From: Pseudomonas graminis
Lineage (GTDB): Bacteria > Pseudomonadota > Gammaproteobacteria > Pseudomonadales > Pseudomonadaceae
NCBI RefSeq assembly: GCF_002093745.1
Contig: NZ_MTSB01000002.1
Coordinates: 310,001 to 374,000, forward strand
Reading direction: 5' to 3'
Length of the DNA stretch: 64,000 bases
The notes under the pieces were generated by a model. That model ran no database searches. It was not told the DNA's origin and saw nothing but the letters and a program-made list of their open reading frames with translations. The position numbers were made by a program, and so were the translations under genes. Of this stretch, positions 20,016 to 29,560 are shown in pieces (the stretch's first letter is position 1; every line of letters starts with the position of its first letter).

Positions 20016-20450
20016 ATGAAAATCTTAATGAACAAGCTCCATTCGAACAGAGAAATCCTGCACGCGGTGTACAAGGATCTGACACGCATTATCGAATTTG
20101 CCGACCCTGACATCGTGCTGCACAAGGCCGATCAAGGCGCTGGCGGCGGCCTGTCCATTGCCATCGGCAAAGATGCGGTGCTGTCCCACGAGATCAATCT
20201 GCTCAGGCGTACGCGGCAGACGTTGTACATGGATGTCCATGAGATCGTTGCCAACGATTACTTCGGTTCGGCGGTGGGGGATATGCGCGCCAGTTGCCAA
20301 GGGCGGAAAATCATCATGCCGTTCTGCGGCCTGTGGCGGTTTCGTGATGGCCGGATCGTCGAGTATTGGGAGAATGTCTACGACGTGCGGGCGCTGGGCA
20401 ATTTCTTGAATGGCAAAGAACCGGCAGTCAATCAATGGCGTTACGGTTGA
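20016..20450 (+). CDS. NTF2-like (SnoaL-type) fold protein
   Basis: A 144-residue protein with the pattern of the NTF2-like/SnoaL fold: N-terminal helices (REILHAVYKDL), DPDIVLHKAD and the strand CGLWRFRDGRIVEYWENVYDV, where FRDGRIVEYWE is a hallmark. Members are small cone-shaped proteins used as isomerases, cyclases or ligand binders; no catalytic set can be named here. The ATG at 20016 follows AAGGAAG; another in-frame ATG at 20028 is possible. The DNA upstream (19800-20015) is AT-rich and contains the 12-base palindrome CTTATGCATAAG at 19864-19875. It looks like an insertion between the zinc locus and the next gene. Confidence 0.75.
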   Translation: MKILMNKLHSNREILHAVYKDLTRIIEFADPDIVLHKADQGAGGGLSIAIGKDAVLSHEINLLRRTRQTLYMDVHEIVANDYFGSAVGDMRASCQGRKIIMPFCGLWRFRDGRIVEYWENVYDVRALGNFLNGKEPAVNQWRYG

Positions 20451-20511
20451 ACATGGGCATATGCGTCTGCCTGTGGGAGCATGTGCGCCTGACTGTCAGC
20501 AGGTACACATC

Positions 20512-20865
20512 ATGTTGCGTATTCGTGGAACCGTAGGCCAGTGGCCGGTGGATTTGACCCTTGAACTGGACGACGGCGACTGGGCTCAACTGGGCGCGCA
20601 GCTCAAGGCGGCGGCCCCCGACCTGTCGGCCACAGCGGTCGAGAGCAAGCCAGTCAATCAGGACGACAGGTTATGGCAGGTCGCTCAGGAATTACTGCAG
20701 AAGGCCGGGCAGATGAGCGGGCCGGATCTGTTGGGGCAACTGGAAGGGCTGGCCGGCAGTACGGCAGCTGGCAAGCACCTGCTGGTGCGCCTGCGGCACT
20801 GCGCGAGCGTGAAAGTCGAGAGCAGCGGGGATGCGCCGCTGTACAGCTGGATTGGAGTGGCGTGA
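20512..20865 (+). CDS. Conserved Pseudomonas protein of unknown function
   Basis: A 117-residue soluble protein starting MLRIRGTVGQWPVDLTLELD, with no signal peptide or membrane segment. The N-terminal third looks like beta strands and the middle (RLWQVAQELLQKAGQMSGPDLLGQLEGL) is helical. It occupies the position of PA4062 between the thioredoxin and the zinc locus as I recall P. aeruginosa, which supports it being real. The start at 20512 is chosen by that likely length; a longer in-frame start at 20410 would overlap the previous gene. I do not recognise a domain. Confidence 0.65.
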   Translation: MLRIRGTVGQWPVDLTLELDDGDWAQLGAQLKAAAPDLSATAVESKPVNQDDRLWQVAQELLQKAGQMSGPDLLGQLEGLAGSTAAGKHLLVRLRHCASVKVESSGDAPLYSWIGVA

Positions 20866-20916
20866 CTTGAATCTGTCCGGCGGCAGGCACCCGTGCGATG
20901 CCTGTCGCCGGAAATG

Positions 20917-21789
20917 TCAGTACAGCGCAGCAAACAGCTTGCGGCGGTAAGCCGTGACCAGCGGATGATCGTTGCCCAACAGGTCGAACACTTGCAGCAG
21001 TGTCTTGTGCGGCAGGCCTTCGGCGTAGTTGCGGTTGCGGATGAACAGCTTGAGCAGGCCTTCCAGCGCTGCTTCGTATTGCTGACGCGACAACTGCTGA
21101 ATCGCCAGTTGATGCGCGGCTTGGTCATCCTGCGGGTTTTGCGCCAGACGGCTTTTCAGCTCGGCGGCATCCGGCAGAGTGGCTGCTTCGGCCAGGAACG
21201 TCAGTTGCGCCTTGGCGCCGGCCAGCTCGGCTTTGTGTGCATCGCCAGTGACCGCATCCAGCACCGCTCTGGCTTCGCCCAGTTCGCCGCGTTCGGCCAG
21301 GCAGCGCGCATACAGAATCAGCGCGGCGGCGTTGGTGTTGTCTTCGCCCAGCAGCACCTTGAGTACGGCTTCGGCATCGGCAAAACGGCTTTCCGCGAAC
21401 AGTTCCTGCGCCTGCTTGAGCGGATCGGCGGCGGGCGGTGGCGGCATCACCACGTGCTGTTCGAGAATCTTGCGGATCTCCGACTCCGGTTGCGCACCGG
21501 CGAAGCCATCCACCGGCTGGCCGTCTTTGAACAGCACCACGGTCGGCAGACTGCGAATACCGAAACGGCTGACGACATCCGGCTCGGCGTCGCAATTGAC
21601 CTTGGCCAGCAGCAGTTCGCCCTGATAACTCTCGGTGATCTGCTGCAACAGCGGCATCAAGACCTTGCAGGGCGCACACCACTCGGCCCAGAAATCGACC
21701 AGTACGGGCTGATCGAATGACTTGTCGATCACCGTCTGATCGAAATTCGCAGTGGTCGCGTCGAAGATGTAAGCAGTGTCCTGGCTCAT
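20917..21789 (-). CDS. cnoX: Thioredoxin-like chaperedoxin (CnoX/YbbN family)
   Basis: A 290-residue protein with an N-terminal thioredoxin domain (residues about 10-110) and a C-terminal helical TPR-like domain (FAESRFADAEAVLKVLLGEDNTNAAALILYARC onward). The active site is WCAPCK, so unlike E. coli YbbN, which has lost the pair, both cysteines are present. CnoX protects substrates of GroEL and DnaK from over-oxidation. The ATG at 21789 (MSQDTAYIFDATT) is preferred to a longer start at 21840. It converges with the gene at 20512. Confidence 0.9.
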   Translation of the reverse strand: MSQDTAYIFDATTANFDQTVIDKSFDQPVLVDFWAEWCAPCKVLMPLLQQITESYQGELLLAKVNCDAEPDVVSRFGIRSLPTVVLFKDGQPVDGFAGAQPESEIRKILEQHVVMPPPPAADPLKQAQELFAESRFADAEAVLKVLLGEDNTNAAALILYARCLAERGELGEARAVLDAVTGDAHKAELAGAKAQLTFLAEAATLPDAAELKSRLAQNPQDDQAAHQLAIQQLSRQQYEAALEGLLKLFIRNRNYAEGLPHKTLLQVFDLLGNDHPLVTAYRRKLFAALY

Positions 21790-21914
21790 TGCACGTCTCG
21801 AAGAATCTGAATGCCGCCAACTATAAAGCCCGCAGGGCAATGCTGAAAGCGGTGTTATTCATGGGGCTGGGAACTGACTCTCGTGCCAATGTTCCACGTT
21901 GGCATGCCGTTCGT

Positions 21915-21973
21915 GACGCTCTGCGTCGCAATTCTGCGCCGCACCGTACGCTCAACGTCGGACGCAGAGCGTC
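21915..21973. repeat. Inverted repeat, REP-like intergenic element
   Basis: GACGCTCTGCGTC (21915-21927) and its exact reverse complement GACGCAGAGCGTC (21961-21973) flank a 33-base centre. The flanks (CATTCCCACGCTGGAGCG near 21983-22000) resemble sequence at 56350-56380, so this is a dispersed element. It fills the 230-base gap between the thioredoxin and methyltransferase genes. Confidence 0.7.
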
Positions 21974-22019
21974 CGGAAATACATTCCCACGCTGGAGCGT
22001 TCGCAACGATAAGCGTGAG

Positions 22020-22682
22020 TCAGCATGCTGAGCGCACCGCGTGATACACACTCACCTCCCGAAACTCATGGGGTTCAGCCAGGTCGGGCAAGGTGTGCGC
22101 ATGCAGCATCGTCAGGCGCTGGTAGGCATCATGCTTGAAGTCGCGAACGCGCGAGTCTGCCACCAGGGCTTCGCGGCCTCGGGAGAGAAACTGATCAAGC
22201 AGCGGCAGGTTGGCGCGGTCGTAAAGAACGTCGGCGACCAGAATCAGATCGAAGCGGTCCGCTTCGGCAAAGAAGTCTGCCGAATAACCCAACTGCACCT
22301 GATTGAGTTCGGCATTGGCCCGACAGGCCTTGATCGCCAGCGGGTCAAGGTCGCAGGCCACCACGTCGAGCGCCCCGGCCCTGGCCGCCGCGATGCCGGC
22401 CACACCCGAACCCGCGCCGAAATCCAGCACCCGCTTGCCTGCCACCCACTGCGGGTTTTCGGCCAGAAAGCGTGCCAGTGCCAGACCGCTGGCCCAGCAG
22501 AAGCTCCAGTAGGGCGGATCTTCCAGAATACGGCGGGTTTCATCGGGGCTGAAGGCGCGATCCATATTGGCGTCGTCGATCAGCCACAGCTTCAGTTCGG
22601 TCCCCGGCAGCGTTGTCGCCACCAGCCGGGCATCGCCGAGCAGTTCGCCCAATGCATGTTGCAAGTGTTGCGGAGCAATCAC
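22020..22682 (-). CDS. Class I SAM-dependent methyltransferase (ETFB-KMT/PrmA-like)
   Basis: A 220-residue methyltransferase with motif I VLDFGAGSGVAGIAAARAG (residues about 87-105), acidic motif II VACDLDPLAIKACRANAELN and motif IV LILVADVLYD. The order and DVLYD motif resemble protein-lysine methyltransferases of the ETFB/PrmA group, so a protein substrate is likely, but which one is unknown. Its end overlaps the lipoprotein gene upstream (22679-22682), so the two form a small operon on the minus strand. Confidence 0.82.
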   Translation of the reverse strand: MIAPQHLQHALGELLGDARLVATTLPGTELKLWLIDDANMDRAFSPDETRRILEDPPYWSFCWASGLALARFLAENPQWVAGKRVLDFGAGSGVAGIAAARAGALDVVACDLDPLAIKACRANAELNQVQLGYSADFFAEADRFDLILVADVLYDRANLPLLDQFLSRGREALVADSRVRDFKHDAYQRLTMLHAHTLPDLAEPHEFREVSVYHAVRSAC

Positions 22683-23128
22683 GGCGCTTTGACGAACTGC
22701 AATTGGCCCAGCATCTGAGTGGTGGGTTGATCAATGCGCATCGAAGGCAGGTGCAGGATCAGTTGCCCTGATTGGCTGGCGCGACCACGCAGTTCAACGC
22801 GTCCGCCCACCGGGAAGGCTTCCGGGTTGAAGCGCAGCTGGAACGGCAGCGACTGGCCGTTGCCCTTGAGCAACGTGTTGGTCAGCAGTTTCTGCGGACG
22901 ACCGCGGTCATCGATCACCAGCATTGCCAGCTCGACCTCGGCCCCGGCCGGCACGCCCAGCAATTGACCGCTGAGTTCACGTTGATACGGTTGCAGCGGG
23001 CCAGGCCCGGCAGGCACTTTAATTGCCGGGGCAACGGGAGGGGGCGCAGCGGGTTTCGGGGCATCGTTGCTGCTGCACGCGGCCAGCAAGCCGACAAGGC
23101 CCAGCAAAAACAGGGTTCGTAGCGTCAT
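22679..23128 (-). CDS. YbaY-family lipoprotein
   Basis: A 149-residue lipoprotein. The signal MTLRTLFLLGLVGLLAAC ends in the lipobox LAAC, so Cys18 would be acylated, and no Asp follows it, which favours outer-membrane sorting. A Pro/Ala-rich linker (APKPAAPPPVAPAIKVPAGP) leads to a beta-rich domain, LSGQLLGVPAGAEVELAMLVIDDRGRPQKLL, seen in YbaY-type proteins. Function unknown. The ATG at 23128 follows GGAGCTCTTG; an in-frame GTG at 23138 lacks support. Confidence 0.78.
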   Translation of the reverse strand: MTLRTLFLLGLVGLLAACSSNDAPKPAAPPPVAPAIKVPAGPGPLQPYQRELSGQLLGVPAGAEVELAMLVIDDRGRPQKLLTNTLLKGNGQSLPFQLRFNPEAFPVGGRVELRGRASQSGQLILHLPSMRIDQPTTQMLGQLQFVKAP

Positions 23129-23304
23129 CAAGAGCTCCACAAGGCAAATATCGAAAGGCTGTGCGACGCCAGAGGTGCAGTATTACCGAGCCAAGGCAAT
23201 TTAACATCGCTTTAATGCGCGTCTATATACCGTAAACCCCCAGCCTTGTCTTGCCGACAGGATGCGCTAACATGGCGCTCCCCATTCTTTCGTTGCCAGC
23301 CACC

Positions 23305-23769
23305 ATGCACTGTCCCTTCTGCGGTGCCAATGACACCAAAGTCATCGACTCCCGCCTTGTCGCCGAAGGCGAGCAAGTCCGCCGCCGCCGTGAATGCCTG
23401 GCCTGTGGCGAGCGCTTCACCACGTTCGAGACCGCCGAGCTGGTCTTGCCGCGCCTGATCAAGCAGGACGGCAGTCGCCAGCCCTTCGATGAAGAGAAGC
23501 TGCGTGCCGGTATGCAACGCGCCCTTGAAAAGCGTCCGGTAAGCGTCGAACGTCTTGAAGCGGCGCTGGCCCATATCAAGCACAAGTTGCGCGCAACCGG
23601 CGAGCGTGAAGTCAAATCGCTGGTCGTGGGCGAACTGGTCATGACCGAGCTGCAAAAGCTCGATGAAGTGGCCTATATCCGCTTCGCTTCGGTGTACCGC
23701 CGCTTTCAGGACCTCAACGAGTTTCGTGAAGAAATCGACCGTCTGGCCCGCGAGCCGGGTAAGGAATGA
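23305..23769 (+). CDS. nrdR: Transcriptional repressor of ribonucleotide reductase genes
   Basis: A 154-residue NrdR. An N-terminal zinc ribbon (CPFC at residues 3-6, CLAC at about 31-34) is followed by an ATP-cone domain ([32 protein letters not shown]). NrdR senses ATP/dATP and represses nrd genes by binding NrdR boxes. The start at 23305 ([17 protein letters not shown]) is fixed by the conserved family start. Its end overlaps ribD by four bases, the usual nrdR-ribD order in proteobacteria. Confidence 0.96.
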   Translation: MHCPFCGANDTKVIDSRLVAEGEQVRRRRECLACGERFTTFETAELVLPRLIKQDGSRQPFDEEKLRAGMQRALEKRPVSVERLEAALAHIKHKLRATGEREVKSLVVGELVMTELQKLDEVAYIRFASVYRRFQDLNEFREEIDRLAREPGKE

Positions 23770-24911
23770 GTGCATTGTTGACTGAGCAGGCTGCCCTCGA
23801 CGTTCATTACATGGCCCGCGCGCTGGAGCTGGCGCGCAAAGGCCTTTATTCCACACACCCCAACCCGCGAGTCGGCTGCGTCATCGTGCGCGACGGCCAG
23901 ATTGTCGGAGAAGGCTGGCATGCACGGGCGGGCGAGCCTCACGCCGAGGTCCATGCCTTGCGTCAGGCCGGCGAGCTGGCAAGAGGCGCCACCGCTTACG
24001 TCACGCTTGAGCCTTGCAGTCACCAAGGGCGTACGCCGCCCTGTGCCGACGCGCTGGTCGAGGCCGGGCTGGTCCGTGTCGTGGCGGCAATGCAGGACCC
24101 CAATCCCGATGTCTCGGGCCGTGGGCTGCTGCGTCTGATGAATGCCGGCATTGGCGTTCAATGTGGCGTGCTGGAAAGCGAAGCGCGTGCGCTGAACAAA
24201 GGTTTTCTCAAACGCATGGAAACGGGACGGCCCTATGTCAGGGTCAAGCTGGCCATGAGCCTGGACGGCCGGACTGCAATGGCCAGTGGCGAAAGCCAGT
24301 GGATCACCGGCCCTGAAGCCCGTTCTGCCGTGCAGCGCCTGCGAGCGCAGTCGAGCGTGGTCCTGACCGGTGCCGACACCGTGCTGGCGGACAACGCCCG
24401 GCTGACCGTGCGGCCTGAAGAGTTAGGGCTGAGTGCAGAATTGACCGCATTGGCAAGTGCGCGTCCGCCGCTGCGCGTGCTGATTGATGGGCGCTTGCGC
24501 GTTCCGCTGGATGCGCCGTTCTTTCAGGCGGGCAGTGCGCTGGTCGTGACCTGTGCCGCCGCGTCGGCGCGAGGCCGTTATCAGGAAGACGGGCACGAAA
24601 TGCTGGCGCTGGCTGACAGCGCTGGCCATGTGGACCTGCGCAAACTGATGAGCGAGCTGGCGAACCGTGGCGTCAATGACGTGCTGGTCGAGGCTGGGCC
24701 GCGTCTGGCGGGTGCTTTCACGCGGCTGGGCCTGGTCGACGAATTTCAGCTATTCATCGCCGGGAAGTTTCTCGGCTCATCGGCCCGGCCGCTGCTCGAT
24801 CTGCCGCTGGCGCAGATGAGTGAAGCGCTGGAGCTGAACATCGTGGAAATGCGGGCCGTCGGTAATGACTGGCGAGTCATTGCTCTCCCTGTCTGCGCGC
24901 TCGGCGTATAA
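23766..24911 (+). CDS. ribD: Riboflavin biosynthesis bifunctional deaminase/reductase
   Basis: A 381-residue RibD. The N-terminal deaminase domain has the zinc motifs HAEVHAL and [11 protein letters not shown]; the C-terminal reductase domain begins near [27 protein letters not shown] and ends with the NADPH-binding [13 protein letters not shown]. It performs the second and third steps from GTP to riboflavin. The coupling with nrdR upstream and the rib genes downstream makes a single operon likely. A TATAAT at 24907-24912, inside the end of this gene, could add a promoter for ribE, but no good -35 was found. Confidence 0.96.
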   Translation: MSALLTEQAALDVHYMARALELARKGLYSTHPNPRVGCVIVRDGQIVGEGWHARAGEPHAEVHALRQAGELARGATAYVTLEPCSHQGRTPPCADALVEAGLVRVVAAMQDPNPDVSGRGLLRLMNAGIGVQCGVLESEARALNKGFLKRMETGRPYVRVKLAMSLDGRTAMASGESQWITGPEARSAVQRLRAQSSVVLTGADTVLADNARLTVRPEELGLSAELTALASARPPLRVLIDGRLRVPLDAPFFQAGSALVVTCAAASARGRYQEDGHEMLALADSAGHVDLRKLMSELANRGVNDVLVEAGPRLAGAFTRLGLVDEFQLFIAGKFLGSSARPLLDLPLAQMSEALELNIVEMRAVGNDWRVIALPVCALGV

Positions 24912-24955
24912 TTACCGTCTTCGCCTAGCGCAGCCCTTGTTCTCCCGGAGGACCC

Positions 24956-25618
24956 ATGTTTACCGGCATCATCGAATCCATTGGCAGCATCCGCGCCCTG
25001 ACTCCGAAGGGCGGCGACGTCCGCGTGTACGTGGAAACCGGCAAGCTCGACCTGAGCGACGTCAAACTCGGCGACAGTATTGCCGTCAACGGCGTATGCC
25101 TGACCGCCGTGGAATTGCCCGGCGACGGCTTCTGGGCTGACGTCAGCCGGGAAACCCTGACGGTTACCGCGTTTGTCGATCTGAAAAGCGGCAGCCGGGT
25201 CAATCTGGAAAAAGCCCTGACGCCGACCACGCGCCTGGGTGGCCATCTGGTCAGCGGACATGTCGACGGTGTCGGCGAAATCGTCTCCCGTGCCGATAAC
25301 GCTCGCGCCATCCAGTTTACGGTGCGTGCGCCGCGCGAGCTGGCCAAGTACATCGCCCACAAGGGCTCGATCACGGTCGACGGCACCAGCCTGACCGTCA
25401 ACTCGGTCAATGGCGCCGAGTTCGAACTGACCATCGTGCCGCACACGCTCAGCGAAACCATCATGGCCGACTACCTGCCGGGCCGTAAGGTCAATCTGGA
25501 AGTCGACCTGCTGGCGCGCTATCTGGAGCGTCTGTTGCTGGGCGACAAGGCCGCCGAGCCGGGGCACGGCACGATCACTGAAAGCTTTCTGGCCGAGAAC
25601 GGCTACCTGAAATCCTGA
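24956..25618 (+). CDS. ribE: Riboflavin synthase alpha chain
   Basis: A 220-residue protein starting [12 protein letters not shown], the classic riboflavin synthase start, with the two-fold internal repeat of lumazine-binding domains: [13 protein letters not shown] and [14 protein letters not shown]. It dismutates two molecules of 6,7-dimethyl-8-ribityllumazine into riboflavin and the diaminouracil substrate. The ribosome site is CCCGGAGGACCC. Called ribC or ribE in different annotations. Flanked by ribD and ribBA. Confidence 0.96.
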   Translation: MFTGIIESIGSIRALTPKGGDVRVYVETGKLDLSDVKLGDSIAVNGVCLTAVELPGDGFWADVSRETLTVTAFVDLKSGSRVNLEKALTPTTRLGGHLVSGHVDGVGEIVSRADNARAIQFTVRAPRELAKYIAHKGSITVDGTSLTVNSVNGAEFELTIVPHTLSETIMADYLPGRKVNLEVDLLARYLERLLLGDKAAEPGHGTITESFLAENGYLKS

Positions 25619-25634
25619 ATCAAGGGGGTGCCGC

Positions 25635-26726
25635 GTGGCGCTCAATAGTATCGAAGAGCTGGTTGAAGACATTCGCCAGGGCAAGATGGTCATCCTTATG
25701 GATGACGAAGACCGCGAGAATGAAGGCGACCTGATCATGGCCGCCGAGTGCGTGAAGCCCGAGCACATCAATTTCATGGCGCGTTTCGCGCGTGGCCTGA
25801 TCTGCATGCCGATGACCCGCGAGCGCTGCGAAACCCTCAAGCTGCCGCTGATGGCGCCGCGCAATGGTTCCGGTTTCGGCACCAAGTTCACCGTGTCCAT
25901 CGAAGCCGCTGAAGGCGTGACCACCGGTATCTCCGCAGCGGACCGTGCGCGCACCGTGCAGGCGGCCGCAGCAAAGGACGCGAAAGCCGAAGACATCGTC
26001 AGCCCGGGGCATATTTTCCCGCTGATGGCTCAGGCCGGTGGCACACTGGCTCGCGCCGGTCACACCGAAGCGGCGTGCGATCTGGCGCGCATGGCCGGGT
26101 TCGAGCCGACGGGCCTGATCTGCGAAGTCATGAACGACGACGGCACCATGTCGCGTCGCGCCGAACTTGAAGCCTTTGCACAGCAACATGACATCAAGAT
26201 CGGCACCATCGCCGACCTGATTCACTATCGGATGATCCACGAACGTACCGTTCAGCGGATTGCCGAGCAGCCGATGGACAGCGAACTGGGCAGTTTCAAC
26301 CTGGTGACCTACCGCGATTCGGTCGAGGGTGACGTGCATCTGGCGCTGACCCTGGGCAAGATTTGCGCAGAAGAACCGACGTTGGTGCGTGTCCACAACA
26401 TGGACCCGCTGCGCGACCTGTTGATGGTCAAACAGCCCGGCCGCTGGAGCCTGCGCGCCGCCATGCGTGCGGTTAACGAGGCTGGCAGCGGTGTGGTGCT
26501 GTTGCTCGGTCACCCGCTGGATGGCGATGTGTTGCTGGCCCATATCCGGGAAACAGCCGGGCAGCAACCGATCAAGACGCCGACCACGTACAGCACGGTC
26601 GGCGCCGGTTCGCAGATCCTTCGTGACCTCGGCGTGCGCAAAATGCGCCTCATGAGTTCACCCATGAAGTTCAATGCGATATCCGGTTTCGATCTGGAAG
26701 TTGTAGAATACGTGCCCTCCGAATAA
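25635..26726 (+). CDS. ribBA: 3,4-dihydroxy-2-butanone-4-phosphate synthase with degenerate GTP cyclohydrolase II domain
   Basis: A 363-residue protein. The N-terminal RibB domain is intact ([53 protein letters not shown]). The C-terminal half has the RibA shape, but the zinc-binding cysteines of GTP cyclohydrolase II are absent: where active RibA has SECLTGD...RCDCG, this reads [18 protein letters not shown]. So it probably has only DHBP synthase activity, and the separate ribA at 28943 supplies the cyclohydrolase. It starts with GTG at 25635, following AAGGGGGTGCCGC. Confidence 0.93.
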   Translation: MALNSIEELVEDIRQGKMVILMDDEDRENEGDLIMAAECVKPEHINFMARFARGLICMPMTRERCETLKLPLMAPRNGSGFGTKFTVSIEAAEGVTTGISAADRARTVQAAAAKDAKAEDIVSPGHIFPLMAQAGGTLARAGHTEAACDLARMAGFEPTGLICEVMNDDGTMSRRAELEAFAQQHDIKIGTIADLIHYRMIHERTVQRIAEQPMDSELGSFNLVTYRDSVEGDVHLALTLGKICAEEPTLVRVHNMDPLRDLLMVKQPGRWSLRAAMRAVNEAGSGVVLLLGHPLDGDVLLAHIRETAGQQPIKTPTTYSTVGAGSQILRDLGVRKMRLMSSPMKFNAISGFDLEVVEYVPSE

Positions 26727-26855
26727 ATACCGGCAGGTCGAGGCAGGCGGAGGACGTTTTTTCGCAGGTTTTGGCCTGACAGTTGCGATTCGTGGCCTAA
26801 TATCCCTCAAAGCCCGCCTCAAGGCGCGCTTGCTCTTTAATACGAGACTCACCGA

Positions 26856-27332
26856 ATGACCTTGAAGACCATCGAAGGTACTTTCATCGCCCCCCAAGGC
26901 CGCTACGCCTTGGTCGTTGGCCGTTTCAACAGCTTCGTCGTGGAAAGCCTGGTTAGCGGTGCCGTCGATGCGCTGGTACGCCACGGCGTCAGCGAAAGCG
27001 ACATCACCATCATCCGTGCGCCGGGTGCTTTCGAAATTCCGCTGGTTGTGCAGAAAGTTGCCCAACGCAGCGAGTTCGCCGCCATCGTCGCGCTGGGCGC
27101 GGTAATCCGCGGTGGTACGCCGCACTTCGAATACGTTGCAGGCGAGTGCGTCAAAGGCTTGTCTCAGGTTTCCATGGAGTTCGGCGTTCCGGTCGCGTTC
27201 GGCGTCCTGACTGTCGATTCCATCGAGCAGGCCATCGAGCGTTCCGGCACCAAGGCCGGTAACAAGGGCGCTGAAGCTGCCTTGTCCGCGATTGAAATGG
27301 TCAGCCTGCTGTCGCAGTTGGAGGCCAAGTGA
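26856..27332 (+). CDS. ribH: 6,7-dimethyl-8-ribityllumazine synthase
   Basis: A 158-residue lumazine synthase with the family motifs [46 protein letters not shown] (the catalytic His in PHFEYV) and [17 protein letters not shown]. It condenses the RibD product with dihydroxybutanone phosphate and forms icosahedral or pentameric shells. Overlaps nusB by four bases (27329-27332). Confidence 0.96.
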
Positions 27333-27826
27333 TTTCCGACGACACCGATCAGTTCAACCCGCGCGACGCCAAATCGCCGGAAGCCGCCAAAGGCAAGAGC
27401 GCCAAACGTCGCGAAGCGCGTCAGATGGCGACCCAGGCCTTGTATCAGTGGCACATGGCCGGCCACGCGCTGAACGAGATCGAAGCACAGTTCCGTGTCG
27501 ACAACGATTTCAGCAATGTCGATGGCACCTACTTCCGTGAACTGTTGCACGGTGTGGCGACCAACAAGACCGAGATCGACACTGCACTCTCGCCTTGTCT
27601 GGACCTGACCATCGAAGAGCTTGATCCGGTTGAGCTGGCGGTATTGCGCCTGTCCACCTTCGAACTGCTCAAGCGCATCGACGTGCCGTATCGCGTAGTG
27701 ATCAACGAAGGCATCGAGCTGGCGAAAGTCTACGGCTCCACTGACGGCCACAAGTTCGTCAATGGCGTGCTGGACAAGCTGGCGCCGCGCTTGCGTGAAG
27801 TCGAAGTGAAGGCCCACAAGCGCTGA
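27329..27826 (+). CDS. nusB: Transcription antitermination factor NusB
   Basis: A 165-residue NusB: charged N-terminus then [28 protein letters not shown], and the core [52 protein letters not shown]. It binds boxA RNA with NusE for rRNA antitermination. The start is GTG at 27329, overlapping the ribH stop; I know no better ATG. The ribH-nusB-thiL order is conserved in many gammaproteobacteria. Confidence 0.95.
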
Positions 27827-27842
27827 TCTGCGCCTGACCTTC

Positions 27843-28808
27843 ATGGGAGAGTTCGAGCTGATCCGTAACTACTTCGCTGCCGCGCCTTGTGCGCAGGCAG
27901 GTGAGGAGGTGGCCTTAGGGATCGGCGACGACTGCGCGCTGCTGGCGTTGCCGCCCGGCGAGCAGTTGGCGATCTCGACCGACACCCTTGTGGTCGGGGT
28001 GCATTTTCCCGACAACAGCGACCCCTTTTTGCTCGGCCAGCGCGCGCTGGCAGTGTCTGCCAGTGATCTGGCGGCGATGGGCGCTCGTCCTGTTGCATTC
28101 ACCCTTGCCTTGACCCTGCCGCACGTCGACGCCGACTGGCTGCAGGCGTTCGCGCGTGGCCTGAGCCTGATGGCGCAAGGCTGTTCTGTGCGCCTGATCG
28201 GTGGTGACACCACGCGCGGCCCGCTGAGCCTGACGTTGACGGTGTTTGGCGGTGTGCCTGCAGGGCTTGCCCTGACGCGCAGCGGTGCTCGCGAAGGCGA
28301 CCTGTTGTGCGTTGGCGGTGCGCTGGGTGATGGCGCCGGTGCGTTGCCGCTGGTGCTGAATCAGCGCAGCGCCGAGGCTTCGATTGCCGAGCCGTTGCTG
28401 GCTCGCTATTGGTCGCCACAACCGCAATTGGCGCTGGGTCAGGCATTGCGCGGCAAGGCCACGTCGGCGCTGGACATCTCCGACGGCTTGCTCGCGGACT
28501 GCGGGCATATCGCCCGTGCGTCAGGTGTCCGTCTGGTGATCGAGCGTGACAGGTTGCCCCTGTCCGAGCCGCTGCTGGCGCTGCTTGATCTGCCGGCCGC
28601 GCAACAGGCTGCGCTCAGCGGCGGTGACGATTACGTGCTGGCATTCACCCTGCCACCTGACCACCTTTCCGGTTTGCACCGTGAAGGCTGGCCGGTGCAT
28701 GTGATCGGCCGGGTAGACGCCGGACAGGGCGTGATCCTGATCGACAGTGCCGGTGCCGACATCACGCCTGACACCCGTGGTTACCAGCATTTTGGTGGTG
28801 TGCAGTGA
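27843..28808 (+). CDS. thiL: Thiamine-monophosphate kinase
   Basis: A 321-residue ThiL beginning MGEFELIRNYFA, with ATP/Mg motifs GIGDDCALLA, LAMSASDLAAMGARP-like LAVSASDLAAMG, GGDTTRGPLSLT and the C-terminal TSALDISDGLLADCGHIA and ALSGGDDYVLAF. It phosphorylates thiamine monophosphate to thiamine pyrophosphate. All key acidic residues are visible. Sixteen bases follow nusB, so it belongs to the same transcript; about 130 bases separate it from ribA. Confidence 0.95.
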   Translation: MGEFELIRNYFAAAPCAQAGEEVALGIGDDCALLALPPGEQLAISTDTLVVGVHFPDNSDPFLLGQRALAVSASDLAAMGARPVAFTLALTLPHVDADWLQAFARGLSLMAQGCSVRLIGGDTTRGPLSLTLTVFGGVPAGLALTRSGAREGDLLCVGGALGDGAGALPLVLNQRSAEASIAEPLLARYWSPQPQLALGQALRGKATSALDISDGLLADCGHIARASGVRLVIERDRLPLSEPLLALLDLPAAQQAALSGGDDYVLAFTLPPDHLSGLHREGWPVHVIGRVDAGQGVILIDSAGADITPDTRGYQHFGGVQ

Positions 28809-28942
28809 AGGAATGCCTCAGGTCTATCTATCGAACTTTATGATCTAAATGCCCGAGAATTCAGCCTGAGCGTCCGTAGGGACCTGCTGTTACAATGCAA
28901 ATCTTGCGAATTTCCAGTCTTCATACTGATCAGGAGCACACG

Positions 28943-29560
28943 GTGCCCGTCGTATTTGTCGCCGCTTCCAAACTGCCCACACCCTTTGCAGAGTTCGCCA
29001 TGCACGGCTTTATCGAGTCGGCAACCGGCCGTGAACACGTTGTCCTGAGTCTGGGCGACGTCGCGGATGGCGCCCCGGTTCTCGGCCGCGTCCATTCGGA
29101 ATGCCTGACAGGCGATGCCCTGTTCAGCCAGCGTTGCGATTGCGGCTCTCAACTGGAAGCCGCCTTGCGCGCAATCGCAACCGAAGGGCGCGGTGTGTTG
29201 TTGTACCTGCGTCAGGAAGGGCGCGGTATCGGCCTGATGAACAAGATTCGCGCTTATGAGCTCCAAGACGGCGGTGCCGACACAGTCGAAGCCAACGAGC
29301 GTTTGGGGTTTGCTGCCGATCAGCGCGATTACGCCATCTGCCTGCCCATGCTTCAGCACCTTGGCGTGCAGTCGCTGCGCCTGATGACCAACAACCCGCG
29401 CAAGGTCAAAGCGTTGACCGATATGGGTATCAATGTTGCCGAGCGTGTGCCGCTGCACACCGGGCAAAATCCGCATAACCGCCTTTATCTGGCGACCAAG
29501 GCCGGTAAGCTGGGGCACATGATGGGCAATGAGCATCAAAGCGAGGTCGGCCCCGCGTGA
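28943..29560 (+). CDS. ribA: GTP cyclohydrolase II
   Basis: A 205-residue RibA with the intact zinc site [17 protein letters not shown] and catalytic stretches [32 protein letters not shown] and [11 protein letters not shown]. It opens GTP to the first riboflavin precursor and supplies the activity that RibBA has lost. The start is GTG at 28943 after CAGGAGCACACG, giving the [17 protein letters not shown] start shared with other Pseudomonas RibA; an upstream in-frame ATG at 28895 adds 16 unconserved residues. Overlaps the next gene by four bases. Confidence 0.95.
   Translation: MPVVFVAASKLPTPFAEFAMHGFIESATGREHVVLSLGDVADGAPVLGRVHSECLTGDALFSQRCDCGSQLEAALRAIATEGRGVLLYLRQEGRGIGLMNKIRAYELQDGGADTVEANERLGFAADQRDYAICLPMLQHLGVQSLRLMTNNPRKVKALTDMGINVAERVPLHTGQNPHNRLYLATKAGKLGHMMGNEHQSEVGPA

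Noticed and set aside
24907..24912. TATAAT inside the end of ribD
   Set aside because: A perfect -10 but no -35 at 16-18 bases; the nearest TTGCTC is 21 bases away. Not enough for a promoter call.
24900..25640. FMN riboswitch expected near rib genes
   Set aside because: No sequence resembling the conserved RFN element (for example the AGGGCGGGG and CCCCACCGGCGG parts) was seen before ribE, ribBA, nrdR or ribA. It may exist elsewhere in the genome.
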